DNA from: an uncultured bacterium
GTDB lineage: Bacteria > Bacteroidota > Bacteroidia > Bacteroidales > Bacteroidaceae
Reading direction: 5' to 3'
Assembly: GCA_905216095.1 (NCBI GenBank)
Contig: CAJMSQ010000028.1
Coordinates: forward strand, 1-31,275
Length of the DNA: 31,275 nt
The stretch's first letter is position 1; each line of letters begins with the position of its first letter. Below are positions 8,834 through 15,592 of this stretch, in pieces. The translations under genes and the position numbers were made by a program. The notes beneath the pieces were generated by a model that was not told the DNA's origin, searched no databases, and saw nothing but the letters and a program-made list of their open reading frames with translations.

Positions 8834-8865
8834 TTTGCTTTTAGCGGAATTTTTTATTATCTTTG
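8834..8865 (+). promoter_or_regulatory. Promoter with near-ideal Bacteroidota elements, facing a terminator
   Basis: TTTG (8834-8837) and TATCTTTG (8858-8865) are 20 bases apart, an excellent match to the -33/-7 consensus. The expected start, near 8872, is only about 10 bases before a terminator hairpin, and no gene follows for 600 bases. Confidence 0.6.
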
Positions 8866-8880
8866 TATAGCGAAAGTGCG

Positions 8881-8906
8881 AAGGACGGCTTCAACCGTCC
8901 TTTTTT
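8881..8906 (+). terminator. Rho-independent terminator
   Basis: AAGGACGG (8881-8888) pairs with CCGTCCTT (8895-8902) around a CTTCAA loop, and the T run extends to 8906. It would end transcripts from the polysaccharide operon, and also anything started at 8834-8865. Confidence 0.75.
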
Positions 8907-8957
8907 CGTATCCGAAAGCCCGTTTTCGGACAAAACATCCCCTATCACAGACTTTCG

Positions 8958-9021
8958 TACATGGCTTATCGTTTTTCCTACATGCCTTGTAGTTCCTCCT
9001 ACATGGCTTATAGGATTTTCC
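8958..9021. repeat. Three tandem 21-bp repeat units (copy A)
   Basis: Units start at 8958, 8979 and 9000, each beginning TACATGsCTT and ending in a T/C run (TTTTTCC, TTCCTCC, TTTTCC). The same three-unit, 21-bp-period array with the same core occurs at 23033-23095. A hairpin TCCGAAA/TTTCGGA (8911-8930) precedes this copy. Cores in the second copy are palindromic (TACATGGCATGTA), suggesting a structured or protein-bound dispersed element. Confidence 0.7.
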
Positions 9022-9406
9022 GGCCCTGCATGTAAAAGAAAATAGCAGGGACTTACGTCCCGCCAAAAGTGAGCGAAAGTTAAAAATGTTAATGTCAGGC
9101 CGGACCTTTCCCCCTATCCGGAGAAAGGACTCCGCCGGTTGTCGGGAGGATGTCCCCGCCCGGCCTTTTCAGATAAGCGACCGGAAAAAGAAAATGCCGG
9201 TAGCGAAATTGTTTATCAGGATTTAACATCCTGTATATCCATATACTTACACCTGTTTGCGCAAGTATTTCGCCAATATGCCGTACATTCCATTTCCGGA
9301 TGCTTCGGACACACCTTCAGAACCGTTTTGTCGATAAAATCCGGCCTTTCGTCGAATTATGGTACAAAAGAAAGGCCGGACGGCCGCACATCCCACCGAC
9401 ACTGCC
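9022..9406. other. Non-coding stretch upstream of the histidine kinase gene
   Basis: No convincing gene is visible on either strand. Structures present are the overlapping hairpins CCCTGC/GCAGGG (9024-9050) and GGGAC/GTCCC (9048-9061), a short CAGGAT/ATCCTG hairpin (9217-9233), and an 11-bp perfect inverted repeat, TCCGGCCTTTC (9340-9350) with GAAAGGCCGGA (9370-9380). The last ends 26 bases before the -7 element at 9407, so it could be an operator. A short untranslated RNA in this stretch cannot be excluded. Confidence 0.5.
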
Positions 9407-9414
9407 TATCTTTG
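9407..9414 (+). promoter_or_regulatory. -7 element upstream of the histidine kinase gene
   Basis: TATCTTTG matches the consensus exactly and lies 106 bases before the ATG at 9521. No TTTG is visible at the expected -33 position; instead, the arm of an 11-bp inverted repeat ends nearby at 9380. Confidence 0.5.
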
Positions 9415-9520
9415 CAACGAAACCGATTCTGCTTTCCGGTATTCCAGGGCTACGGGAAAAACGGATTATCTGCCCCGGCAGAGCGGAGTTTCAACCTAAT
9501 TATGTAATTTTGTCACGGCC

Positions 9521-10630
9521 ATGATTGAAAAGAACAGACTTGAACGCACCATCACCATAGCGGCACACCTGCTGATATGGGCATACGTATTCGCCTCTCC
9601 CCTATTGTTCCGGCGCGGGAATACCCCGATAGACTGGAACAACTACATGTGGACGCTTTACTTTCCGGCTTCCACGTGCATCATCTTCTACATCAATTAT
9701 CTGTACCTCGTTCCCCGCTATCTGCAGACCAAACGTTACCGGCAGTTTGTGGGCTACAACATTCTGCTGCTGACGTTTTTCGCCGTCAGTCGCGAGTTCT
9801 ATGTACAATTCAGCCTGGACCAGATGCCCCACCACGGCGGACGGCACATGCGGCGCATGAGACGCGAAAACCCACATGCGTTCAACTGGGTCCCTTTCAT
9901 ACGCAGTTTCATTTCCTTGCTGTTCTCCACCTTCATGGCGAGCGTGGTCAGACTGAGTACCCAGTGGCGCAAAGCCGAGACTGCACGGCAGGAGGCGGAA
10001 CTGGGCCGCGCCGAGGCGGAACTGAAAAACCTGAAAAGCCAAATCAATCCCCACTTCCTGCTCAACACCCTCAACAACATCTACGCACTCACGGCATTCG
10101 ACTCCGAAAAGGCCCGGCAGGCGATACAGGAACTGAGCAAACTGCTGCGATACGTACTCTACGAAAACCGGGAACGGTTCGTAAGCCTGCACAAGGAGGC
10201 CGATTTTCTGAATACCTATATAGAACTGATGCGCATACGCCTGTCGGGCAACGTCGATGTGCGCGTGAACTTCGACATACCTGCGGAAAACAACACCGAA
10301 GTGGCGCCGCTCATCTTCATTTCCCTCGTGGAAAACGCATTCAAACACGGGGTCAGCTCCACGCGCCCCGGCTTCATACACATCAGCCTGCGGACGGACG
10401 CACAAGGCATACACTTCTGCTGCCGCAACAGTAATTTCCCGAAAAGCGAGAACGACAAAAGCCCCGGCGACATAGGCCTGCAACAGGTAAAAAGCCGGCT
10501 GGACCATTCCTATCCCGGACATTACGACTGGCAATACGGTCCCTGCGACGAGGGACAGACCTATTCGTCGGAAATTCACATCAGGCCATACGGCCGGACA
10601 CCCCACAACGGAAGCACTACCCTCCCATAA
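9521..10630 (+). CDS. LytS/YehU-type sensor histidine kinase
   Basis: This 369-residue protein has four predicted membrane spans (about residues 11-30, 43-63, 76-95 and 125-144) and no extracytoplasmic sensor domain. A coiled-coil linker (about 148-174) precedes the His_kinase domain, whose phospho-acceptor His is in QINPHFLLNTLNNIYAL (H178). The ATPase half has SLVENAFKHGVS (N box) and GDIGLQQVKSRL (G box). It is a membrane sensor that phosphorylates the LytTR regulator encoded 12 bases downstream. The ligand is unknown; in Bacteroidetes such pairs often answer to envelope or nutrient cues. The A-rich leader has no strong ribosome site. Confidence 0.93.
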   Translation: MIEKNRLERTITIAAHLLIWAYVFASPLLFRRGNTPIDWNNYMWTLYFPASTCIIFYINYLYLVPRYLQTKRYRQFVGYNILLLTFFAVSREFYVQFSLDQMPHHGGRHMRRMRRENPHAFNWVPFIRSFISLLFSTFMASVVRLSTQWRKAETARQEAELGRAEAELKNLKSQINPHFLLNTLNNIYALTAFDSEKARQAIQELSKLLRYVLYENRERFVSLHKEADFLNTYIELMRIRLSGNVDVRVNFDIPAENNTEVAPLIFISLVENAFKHGVSSTRPGFIHISLRTDAQGIHFCCRNSNFPKSENDKSPGDIGLQQVKSRLDHSYPGHYDWQYGPCDEGQTYSSEIHIRPYGRTPHNGSTTLP

Positions 10631-10642
10631 AGAAATACTGAC

Positions 10643-11398
10643 ATGACCCTGACCTGTGCCATCATAGACGACGAGCCGCTGGCCGTCAAACTTTTGGAGA
10701 CCTACGTAAGCAGAACCCCTTTTCTGAAAGCCGCGGGCAGTTACTCAAGCGCCGTGGAGGCCATGAGCGGCCTGCAGGAACACCCCGTGGACCTGCTGTT
10801 CCTGGACATCCAGATGCCGGAACTGAACGGCCTGGAGTTTGCCAGGACCATCGGAAAGGACACCCGCATCGTTTTCACCACGGCTTTCAGCCAGTATGCC
10901 ATAGACGGTTACAAGGTGAACGCGCTCGATTACCTGCTGAAACCCATCAGCTACGCCGACTTCCTGTCTGCGGCGCAACGGGCCTGCGAATGGTTTGAAC
11001 AGACCGCCGGCGACGTGCCTTCCCCGTCGGGCGGCGACGGCGGGGACACGGGAGCGTTTTTCGTAAAGAGCGACTACAGACTGATACGCATACACCCCGA
11101 TGACATCCTCTACGTGGAGGGGCTGAAAGACTATGTGAAGATTCACCTTGAGTCCACGGAACGCTCCGTCGTGTCGCTGATGTCCATGCGCAGCCTGGAG
11201 CAAATCCTTCCCTCCGCGTCGTTCATGCGCACGCACCGCTCGTTTATCGTGAACATGGACAAGGTAACTTTGTTGGAACGCGGGCAGATTGTTTTCGGAG
11301 ACAGGCGCATCCCCGTTTCTGACAGCTACAAGGAACAGCTGCAGACGTACATCAACAGCCGCCTGCTGCGGGGACGTAACGACGAAAAGGACGGATAA
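10643..11398 (+). CDS. LytTR-family response regulator
   Basis: This 251-residue protein has an N-terminal receiver domain with the acidic pair IIDDEP, phospho-acceptor D55 in LLFLDIQMPE, T79/T80 and K100 (LLKP). A short linker with a Gly/Ser-rich patch (about 123-135) leads to a C-terminal LytTR DNA-binding domain, with landmarks YVEGLKDYVKIHL, FMRTHRSFIVNM and IPVSDSYKEQL. It is encoded directly after its cognate kinase and in the same operon. Its targets are unknown; the inverted repeat at 9340-9380 upstream of the kinase gene is one place to look for autoregulation. Confidence 0.95.
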   Translation: MTLTCAIIDDEPLAVKLLETYVSRTPFLKAAGSYSSAVEAMSGLQEHPVDLLFLDIQMPELNGLEFARTIGKDTRIVFTTAFSQYAIDGYKVNALDYLLKPISYADFLSAAQRACEWFEQTAGDVPSPSGGDGGDTGAFFVKSDYRLIRIHPDDILYVEGLKDYVKIHLESTERSVVSLMSMRSLEQILPSASFMRTHRSFIVNMDKVTLLERGQIVFGDRRIPVSDSYKEQLQTYINSRLLRGRNDEKDG

Positions 11399-11466
11399 AA
11401 CAGCCGATGCGCACGCTCCGACGATGTTAAATCAGGAAACAGGGAGGCTTTTATCCCGTTTTTTCG

Positions 11467-11474
11467 TATATTTG
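11467..11474 (+). promoter_or_regulatory. -7 element of the DUF4468 gene
   Basis: TATATTTG lies 27 bases before the ATG at 11502. The -33 region has only a T run, so the match is partial. Confidence 0.5.
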
Positions 11475-11501
11475 TCGGGAAAACAAAACCTGACACTGAA
11501 C

Positions 11502-12119
11502 ATGAAAAAGATTCTCCTACTTCTGCTCCTCGTCCTGCCGGCGGCCGCAGGCGCACAAAAAGAGTCATCCGACCTCTCCAAGTATCTGGCCGGCGCCGTG
11601 CCCGTGACTCCCGAAGGCTACGTCTATTTTGAACGGACGTACGACGTACCGGGCAAGTCGAAAGCCGAACTTTTCAGCCTGCTTCGCGAATATACGCAAA
11701 CCGCCATCGTGGAAGGCGAGGACCATCTGCCGCAGGCGCGCATCACGGAAGCTGACTCGGCGACAGGCATCATAGCGGCCAGCATCGAAGAATACCTTTA
11801 CTTCAAGCGCAAGGCCTGGACGATGGACCGCGTGCGCTTTTATTACCAGCTCATCTACCGCATAGAGGACGGGAAGTTCAACATCGAGATGCGCCGCCTG
11901 CACTATCTGTACGACGACGTGCCGCAGGCACAGGACTATCGCGCCGAGAACTGGATTACGGACAAGGAAGCGCTCAACTCCGCGCAGACCAAGCTGACAC
12001 GCATCGGGGGAAAATTCCGCCGCCACACCATTGACCGCAAGGATGAGATATTCCGCGGTGCGGCACGTGCAGTCGGCGTTGTCGGGAAAGTAAAGAAGGT
12101 CATCGAAGTGGAGGAATAA
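11502..12119 (+). CDS. Secreted protein with DUF4468 (TBP-like fold) domain
   Basis: This 205-residue protein has a clear signal peptide (KKILLLLLLVLPAAAGAQ, cleavage about residue 18). The segment YVYFERTYDVPGKSKAELFS followed by RAKAWTMDRVRFYYQLIYRI-like strands matches DUF4468, a periplasmic domain with a TBP-like fold widespread in Bacteroidetes; its function is unknown. I chose the ATG at 11502 because it starts the signal peptide and has a -7 element just upstream; the longer frame from 11289 runs into the response regulator gene. A YgbA-like gene follows 36 bases later and may be co-transcribed. Confidence 0.85.
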   Translation: MKKILLLLLLVLPAAAGAQKESSDLSKYLAGAVPVTPEGYVYFERTYDVPGKSKAELFSLLREYTQTAIVEGEDHLPQARITEADSATGIIAASIEEYLYFKRKAWTMDRVRFYYQLIYRIEDGKFNIEMRRLHYLYDDVPQAQDYRAENWITDKEALNSAQTKLTRIGGKFRRHTIDRKDEIFRGAARAVGVVGKVKKVIEVEE

Positions 12120-12155
12120 GGACTTCCCTCACGTCTCGTCAGGACCGGTATCCGT

Positions 12156-12485
12156 ATGGCTGACATGCGCCGCCCCAACGAAAAGGAAAGACAGACCGTA
12201 GAAACCATGATTACCCTCTATTGCCGCGGCAAGGAGGGTAATCGTTCTCTCTGCCCGCACTGCGCCGAACTGGCCCGATATGCCGCCCGCCGGCTCGAAC
12301 GTTGCCGCTTCGGCGAACGGAAACCGGCCTGCCGCCGCTGTCCCGTACACTGCTATCGCCCCGACATGCGCCGACGGATGATTGAGGTCATGCGGTACGC
12401 CGGCCCACGTATGCTGTTGCGACATCCGGTCATGGCATTGCGCCACCTGATGAAGGACTTGTGCCGGCGGAGGCCTGCGACATGA
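12156..12485 (+). CDS. YgbA-like 'nitrous oxide-stimulated promoter' family protein
   Basis: This 109-residue protein is Arg- and Cys-rich, with the family core MITLYCRGKEG, LCPHCAELARYA, CRRCPVHCY and RRRMIEVMRYAGPRMLLRHP. Seven cysteines (C23, C33, C36, C50, C59, C62, C66) form C-x2-C and C-x2-C-x3-C groups that suggest metal or iron-sulfur binding. In enterobacteria, ygbA is induced by nitrosative stress under NsrR control; its biochemical role is not settled. I see no NsrR-like site here. The gene follows the DUF4468 gene by 36 bases, with no separate promoter evident, and ends before a long hairpin at 12512-12553. Confidence 0.88.
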   Translation: MADMRRPNEKERQTVETMITLYCRGKEGNRSLCPHCAELARYAARRLERCRFGERKPACRRCPVHCYRPDMRRRMIEVMRYAGPRMLLRHPVMALRHLMKDLCRRRPAT

Positions 12486-12511
12486 ACGGACATGACCGGC
12501 ACGGAACAAAC

Positions 12512-12553
12512 CAACCGAGGCATCATCGGAATTATCCGGCGATGCCTCGGTTG
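12512..12553. terminator. Long hairpin between convergent genes, probable bidirectional terminator
   Basis: CAACCGAGGCATC (12512-12524) pairs perfectly with GATGCCTCGGTTG (12541-12553), and a smaller stem forms inside the loop. There is no long T run on either side, so efficiency is uncertain. Confidence 0.55.
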
Positions 12554-12589
12554 CTCTATACCTTAAATGTGTATTGAAATGTTTTCTGA

Positions 12590-12736
12590 TTAATTGCACG
12601 AGTTACGTGCGTTTTCCAACTTCCGGATTTCTCCGTTCAGCCGTTGGCACATTGTGCCGTTTCCCATAGCCTGATAGCGCGACAAACGGTACCGCAGCAT
12701 AGAGATGTCTTTGTTTACTTCTTTTCTCATAATCAT
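12590..12736 (-). CDS. Small hypothetical protein, 48 residues
   Basis: The frame reads MIMRKEVNKDISMLRYRLSR and continues to GEIRKLENARNSCN. It is a charged, helical sequence with no signal peptide or membrane span. I chose the ATG at 12736 because the longer frame (to 12838) would start at or before the -7 element at 12805-12812, leaving the short form with a leader of about 60 bases. An alternative start is the ATG at 12730. I do not recognise a family; the pattern resembles short helical Bacteroidales proteins of unknown function. It is convergent with the YgbA-like gene, and a shared hairpin separates the two. Confidence 0.5.
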   Translation of the reverse strand: MIMRKEVNKDISMLRYRLSRYQAMGNGTMCQRLNGEIRKLENARNSCN

Positions 12737-12804
12737 CTTGTTTTTTGTGTCGTCCGCGTTTCGGACAGACTGTGTACGATGTTCTTTCGTTACTTTTACC
12801 GATG

Positions 12805-12812
12805 CAAAGATA
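12805..12812 (-). promoter_or_regulatory. Minus-strand -7 element for the 48-residue protein
   Basis: CAAAGATA on the plus strand reads TATCTTTG on the minus strand, an exact consensus, about 70 bases before the ATG at 12736. No clear -33 TTTG is visible. Confidence 0.55.
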
Positions 12813-12974
12813 CGAAGAACCGGGCGCGGAAACGGCAACCGGCACCATTTAACGCACTTTTTATGCTATTTTTGACATCTTCCGGTCGGTTTTGACAACC
12901 CGTCTTCTCAAAAACAACTATATAAACACCGGACAAGGCGCATAAAAACTTTCAGAACAGCGGCACAAAAAATA

Positions 12975-13004
12975 TTGGCCTTTCAAAAAAAAGTAGTAAG
13001 TTTG
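12975..13004 (+). promoter_or_regulatory. Promoter of the cytidine deaminase gene
   Basis: TTGG (12975-12978) and TAAGTTTG (12997-13004) are 18 bases apart. The leader to the ATG at 13064 would be about 50 bases. Confidence 0.55.
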
Positions 13005-13063
13005 CGTCAAGGGCACGGCGCAGCCGATTGCACACCGCCGACCCAACCCTAATACAGACTACC

Positions 13064-13543
13064 ATGAAGAGACTCACGCTGCAAATACCTTATGCCGTCT
13101 GCCAGCCCGATGAACTGGACACGGAAGACCGCACACTCGTGGAACTGGCCCGCCAAGCCTGCGACACCAGCTACGTACCTTATTCGCACTTCCACGTCGG
13201 CGCAGCGGTACGGCTGGAGGACGGGACAACGGTCTGCGGCAGCAATCAGGAGAATGCAGCTTACCCGTCGGGCACCTGCGCGGAACGTTGCACCATGTTC
13301 TATGCCAACGCGCGCCATCCCCATCTGGCCCCGACCGCCATCGCCATTGCCGCACGCGCAGACGACGGTTCTTTCACCGAAACGCCCATCACCCCCTGCG
13401 GTGCCTGCCGGCAGGTGCTCATCGAGACGCAACACCGCTACGGCAAACCGTTGCGTGTGCTGCTCTACGGCACGCGTCACACCCTGGTACTCGAATCCGT
13501 CAGCGACCTGCTCCCTTTCCAGTTCGACGCAAACGCACTTTAG
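13064..13543 (+). CDS. cdd: Cytidine deaminase
   Basis: This 159-residue zinc enzyme deaminates cytidine and deoxycytidine to uridine and deoxyuridine in pyrimidine salvage. The motifs are complete: YVPYSHFHVGAA (substrate loop), TCAE (C72 zinc ligand, E74 catalytic acid) and PCGAC (C112, C115 zinc ligands). NQENAAYPSG is the usual nucleoside-binding segment. The length matches the Bacteroidetes tetrameric form. I start at ATG 13064 rather than 13028, because only the former yields the normal N-terminus and lies downstream of a plausible leader. With the nucleoside permease at 21131 and pyrBI at the right end, the window holds both salvage and de novo pyrimidine steps. Confidence 0.95.
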   Translation: MKRLTLQIPYAVCQPDELDTEDRTLVELARQACDTSYVPYSHFHVGAAVRLEDGTTVCGSNQENAAYPSGTCAERCTMFYANARHPHLAPTAIAIAARADDGSFTETPITPCGACRQVLIETQHRYGKPLRVLLYGTRHTLVLESVSDLLPFQFDANAL

Positions 13544-13620
13544 GCAGACGCACAAGACATCCATTCAAAATTTGAACGCACATTCCATCCGGCAAGAACG
13601 GATGTGCACATGTTTTTGCG

Positions 13621-13628
13621 TATCTTTG
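13621..13628 (+). promoter_or_regulatory. -7 element of the DUF4494-yggS pair
   Basis: TATCTTTG is an exact match, giving a leader of about 80 bases before the ATG at 13714. The -33 region lacks TTTG at the right distance. Confidence 0.55.
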
Positions 13629-13713
13629 CAGGCCGCAGACGGACTTCTACGGAAAATCCTGCCTGCCGAAAAGGAAGACAAACACAGACTCACACAAAAC
13701 AAACGTAAACGAT

Positions 13714-14190
13714 ATGATGAACGAATGGTTCGAATGTAAAATCAAGTACGAGAAAACAATGGAAAACGGGCTGGTCAAGAAAGTGACCGAGCCTTATTTG
13801 GTAGACGCCCTCAGCTTCACCGAGGCCGAAAAGCGCATCATCGACGAGGTGTCGCCCTTCATGACGGGCGAATTCGAGGTCGCCGACATCAAACGCGCCC
13901 GTTACGCCGAATTTTTCGAAACGGCGGAAGAAAGCGCCGACCGCTGGTTTCGCGCGAAACTGACTTTCATCACGCTGGATGAGAAGAGCGGAAAAGAAAA
14001 GAAGTCTTCGCAGAACGTACTCATACAGGCCGCCGACCTGCGCGGTGCCATCGCGCGGCTGGACGAGGGCATGAAAGGATCTATGCTGGACTACGTCATC
14101 TCTTCCGTCACCGAAACGGCCATCATGGACGTGTTCCGCTACAAGGAGCCGACGCCCGACTTCACAAAAAATCCGGAAGAGGAGGCATGA
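13714..14190 (+). CDS. DUF4494 domain-containing protein
   Basis: This 158-residue cytosolic protein begins NEWFECKIKYEKTMENGLVK and continues VTEPYLVDALSFTEAEKRII, the opening of DUF4494, a Bacteroidetes-specific family of unknown function. There are no signal peptide, membrane spans or obvious catalytic residues; the C-terminus is acidic (NPEEEA). The second half, RWFRAKLTFITLDEKSGKEK, repeats the pattern of the first (WFECKIKYEK), suggesting two similar halves. It overlaps the YggS-type gene by four bases (ATGA), so the two are translationally coupled, and it has its own -7 element. The conserved pairing with yggS is a hint at a housekeeping role. Confidence 0.9.
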   Translation: MMNEWFECKIKYEKTMENGLVKKVTEPYLVDALSFTEAEKRIIDEVSPFMTGEFEVADIKRARYAEFFETAEESADRWFRAKLTFITLDEKSGKEKKSSQNVLIQAADLRGAIARLDEGMKGSMLDYVISSVTETAIMDVFRYKEPTPDFTKNPEEEA

Positions 14191-14858
14191 TGAACGGGAT
14201 AGCCGAACGATTATGCGGGATACGCGCCGAATTGCCGGACGAGGTGCGGCTTGTGGCCGTGTCGAAATATCATCCCGCCGAGGCTGTCATGCAGGCCTAC
14301 ACGGCCGGCCAACGCATATTCGGTGAAAGCCGCGCACAGGAACTTTCCGAAAAGCACAAAGTGCTGCCTGCCGACATTGAATGGCATTTCATCGGCCATC
14401 TGCAACCGAACAAGGTAAAATATATCGCCCCGTTCGTCAGCCTCATCCATGCGGTGGACAGCTTCAAACTGCTGGCCGAAATCGACAAGCAGGCACGCCG
14501 CTGCAACCGTGTGCTGCCTTGTCTGCTCCAACTGCACGTGGCGCAGGAAGAAACGAAGTTCGGCTTCACTCCCGAAGAGTGCCGCGACATGCTGGCCGCC
14601 GGCGAATGGCGCCGGCTGGAGCACACACGCATCGCCGGCATCATGTGCATGGCCTCGAACACGGACGACGAAGCGCGCATACGGCAGGACTTCCGCACCG
14701 CCTTCGACTTCTACGAGGAGGCACGCCGCGAATTTTTTCCCGATAGTCCCTACTTCCGCGAACGCTCGTGGGGGATGAGCGGAGACTACCGCATCGCGGT
14801 GGAAGAAGGCAGCACCATGGTGCGCATCGGCAGCTATATTTTCGGAGAACGCCTCTGA
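14187..14858 (+). CDS. YggS/PLPBP-family pyridoxal phosphate homeostasis protein
   Basis: This 223-residue PLP-binding TIM-barrel protein keeps free pyridoxal phosphate in balance and has no known enzymatic reaction of its own. The PLP lysine is K27 in VAVSKYHP. Other family landmarks are IFGESRAQE, WHFIGHLQPNKVKYIAP, QEETKFGF, IAGIMCMAS, SWGMSGDYRIAVEEGSTMVRIGSYIFGER (PLP phosphate site near the C-terminus). The length is typical. The start overlaps the stop of the DUF4494 gene; ATG 14190 is an equally possible start, one residue shorter. The pair ends at a strong hairpin terminator at 14929. Confidence 0.95.
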   Translation: MMNGIAERLCGIRAELPDEVRLVAVSKYHPAEAVMQAYTAGQRIFGESRAQELSEKHKVLPADIEWHFIGHLQPNKVKYIAPFVSLIHAVDSFKLLAEIDKQARRCNRVLPCLLQLHVAQEETKFGFTPEECRDMLAAGEWRRLEHTRIAGIMCMASNTDDEARIRQDFRTAFDFYEEARREFFPDSPYFRERSWGMSGDYRIAVEEGSTMVRIGSYIFGERL

Positions 14859-14928
14859 AAGGAATCCGTAAAACGCTTGTCCGGACACCGGAAACGGGAA
14901 TATATCCCGCCACATTGGTCTAAAAAAG

Positions 14929-14971
14929 CCCGGGACACCATCCAACGACGAACGGTGTCCCGGGTATTTTT
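14929..14971. terminator. Bidirectional rho-independent terminator
   Basis: CCCGGGACACC (14929-14939) pairs with GGTGTCCCGGG (14954-14964). It is flanked by an A run at 14922-14927 and a T run at 14967-14971, so it can stop transcripts from both convergent sides (yggS and the nadE-BatD pair). Confidence 0.88.
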
Positions 14972-15022
14972 GTCTGAACCTGCTACCGGAGTTCTTTTCA
15001 GAAGAAAAACAAAAAGGTGCGC

Positions 15023-15592
15023 CTACATAAACGTTCCTTTCCGCTGAAGCAGTTCTTTCGACGTGTGACGCGGTTTTTCCTTTACCTTGATGTGTATTTT
15101 ATCATTTGCCGCAGACTCTTCCACTTCGCGGACTCTTCTCCGGCCGAAAAAGGCCTCGAAAGGATCACGCACCGGTTCGGGCACGCCCAGTACGGCCTTG
15201 AACTTACAGGCCGGCAGGATAAGCTCGCCCATCCGCTCAGGTGCGACGACATACTGCGCCCATACCAGTGTGTGGTAACGGCGGCCGTTTTCCACTACAT
15301 AGCCGGAAGTGGCCTCGCGGCGTATGTCAAGCCGACGGACACGGGCGTTCTTCACTTTTACCTCGTCTTTACATTCCACCTTGACAAAGGGTACGGAGGC
15401 GTAAAGCACATACGAGACCAGGCAGCTGTCGCCATAGATGACCTCAGCACGGTCGGGGACGGCACGGACAAAGAACTCGACGCCTTCCTCATCCTTGGCG
15501 GACGCGCCTGTCCCTTCGGCCTGCAACGGCAGACAAAGGGACAGCAACACGCACATGGTCCCTATTGCCCATTGAATGCCTTTCCCGCTCAT
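15023..15592 (-). CDS. Stand-alone BatD N-terminal-domain protein, secreted
   Basis: This 189-residue protein has a signal peptide (residues 1-25, ending LPLQA) and then an immunoglobulin-like domain. That domain reads FFVRAVPDRAEVIYGDSCLVSYVLYASV, and later LVWAQYVVAPERMGELILPACKFKAVL and DPFEAFFG. These are landmarks of the N-terminal half of BatD, the periplasmic/membrane partner of BatA-type von Willebrand proteins. Full BatD proteins are about 600 residues with a membrane anchor; this one ends after one domain with a basic tail and has no bat genes nearby. I chose the ATG at 15592, which overlaps the nadE stop as ATGA and follows a GCGAGG ribosome site; an alternative ATG lies at 15604. 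Confidence 0.8.
   Translation of the reverse strand: MSGKGIQWAIGTMCVLLSLCLPLQAEGTGASAKDEEGVEFFVRAVPDRAEVIYGDSCLVSYVLYASVPFVKVECKDEVKVKNARVRRLDIRREATSGYVVENGRRYHTLVWAQYVVAPERMGELILPACKFKAVLGVPEPVRDPFEAFFGRRRVREVEESAANDKIHIKVKEKPRHTSKELLQRKGTFM

Noticed and set aside
9139..9507. 122-codon plus-strand frame before the histidine kinase gene
   Set aside because: Atypical composition, no family likeness, and it spans an inverted repeat and a promoter element.
9602..10606. 334-codon minus-strand frame opposite the histidine kinase gene
   Set aside because: The plus-strand protein has all kinase motifs; the antisense frame has none.
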